Below, piece after piece: positions 63,805 through 64,000 of a DNA stretch of 64,000 bases (position 1 is the first letter of the stretch; every line of letters starts with the position of its first letter). The notes beneath the pieces are model-generated. The model was not told the origin of the DNA. It saw only the letters and a list, made by a program, of their open reading frames with translations, and did not search any database. A program made the translations under genes and the position numbers. Location: the NCBI RefSeq assembly GCF_021531495.1, contig NZ_JADYTY010000002.1, positions 79,679 through 143,678 on the forward strand. Reading direction: 5' to 3'. This DNA comes from Anaerovibrio lipolyticus. GTDB taxonomy: Bacteria; Bacillota; Negativicutes; Selenomonadales; Selenomonadaceae.

Positions 63805-63833
63805 ATTTTAATCTAATATTACCATTTAGTCAA
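63805..63833 (-). promoter_or_regulatory. Promoter P2 of dnaG-rpoD
   Basis: TTGACT and TAAAAT with 17-nt spacing on the minus strand, about 125 nt before the dnaG start. Confidence 0.6.
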
Positions 63834-63871
63834 CCACAATATACCCAAAACCGCCCCATTATTTATGTTTA

Positions 63872-63900
63872 ATTATATCTGAAAAATTTCGCCTTCACAA
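63872..63900 (-). promoter_or_regulatory. Promoter P1 of dnaG-rpoD
   Basis: TTGTGA and TATAAT with 17-nt spacing on the minus strand, 67 nt upstream of P2. The remaining 63901-64000 bases show no open frame or RNA I can name. Confidence 0.6.
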
Positions 63901-64000
63901 AATCTCTCACATAAATTCTGATTTGTGGAGCCAACGACTTATTTGCATAATGGCATACATATACTCTTTACTGCGGCATGGCATATACCCTTACAGGCAC

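Overview
The window looks like a chromosomal segment of a motile, diderm-type Firmicute, most probably class Negativicutes (Selenomonas/Anaerovibrio-like). This is an inference. It rests on a Firmicute-style single fla/che super-operon (FliY, CheC, CheD, FlbD, FlhF/FlhG, FapA), CodY next to HslUV, TrmFO and a c-di-AMP riboswitch. Nearly everything is on the minus strand. TTG and GTG starts are common (tkt, aroH, fliH, flhB, fliR, hslU, topA, a PglF-like gene). I see no insertion sequence, prophage, CRISPR array or integrase.

Region 1 (1-8200, minus) is a surface-polysaccharide or glycoprotein-glycan locus. A PglF/WbpM-like 4,6-dehydratase is followed by WbpA-, WbpB-, WbpD- and WbpE-like enzymes, which together should convert UDP-GlcNAc to a UDP-2,3-diacetamido-2,3-dideoxy-glucuronic acid. 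Then come a PglK/MsbA-like ABC exporter and the start of a CapD-type dehydratase cut by the window edge. A consensus-like promoter at 8173-8201 probably drives the set.

Region 2 (8300-15800) is a housekeeping stretch: transketolase, RidA, chorismate mutase AroH, an AarF/UbiB kinase and a SEC-C methionine aminopeptidase on the minus strand; a polysaccharide deacetylase and a small membrane protein on the plus strand; and tRNA-Ala(GGC).

Region 3 (15889-47926, minus) is a 32-kb flagellar/chemotaxis operon in the order flgB flgC fliE fliF fliG fliH fliI fliJ slt motE-like fliK flgD TIGR02530-like flbD fliL fliM fliY cheY fliO fliP fliQ fliR flhB flhA flhF flhG pilZ cheB cheA cheW cheC cheD, a membrane gene, fliA, fapA and two uncharacterised genes. 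It encodes rod, MS-ring, C-ring, export gate and ATPase, hook cap and length control, placement GTPase/ATPase, chemotaxis core and sigma-28. The hook gene flgE is missing from its usual slot; a 182-nt structured spacer sits there instead. CheR and flagellin are also not in the window.

Region 4 (48061-56140, minus) is dprA-topA-trmFO-hslV-hslU-codY. CodY carries an extra C-terminal domain of about 100 residues, and TopA has an N-terminal tail of five Thr/Lys-Lys pentapeptide repeats.

Region 5 (56238-64000, mostly minus) holds a FolB-like T-fold protein with substituted active-site residues, next to a free-standing version of the N-terminal domain of extended dihydropteroate synthases. It also has a tiny plus-strand membrane peptide, an NlpC/P60 hydrolase under a c-di-AMP riboswitch, RNase P RNA, a Nif3-like protein, TrmK, RpoD and DnaG. 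I did not find an evident wholly new system. The observations most worth checking are the flgE gap with its structured RNA, the CodY extension, the FolB-like/FolP-N pair and the TopA tail.
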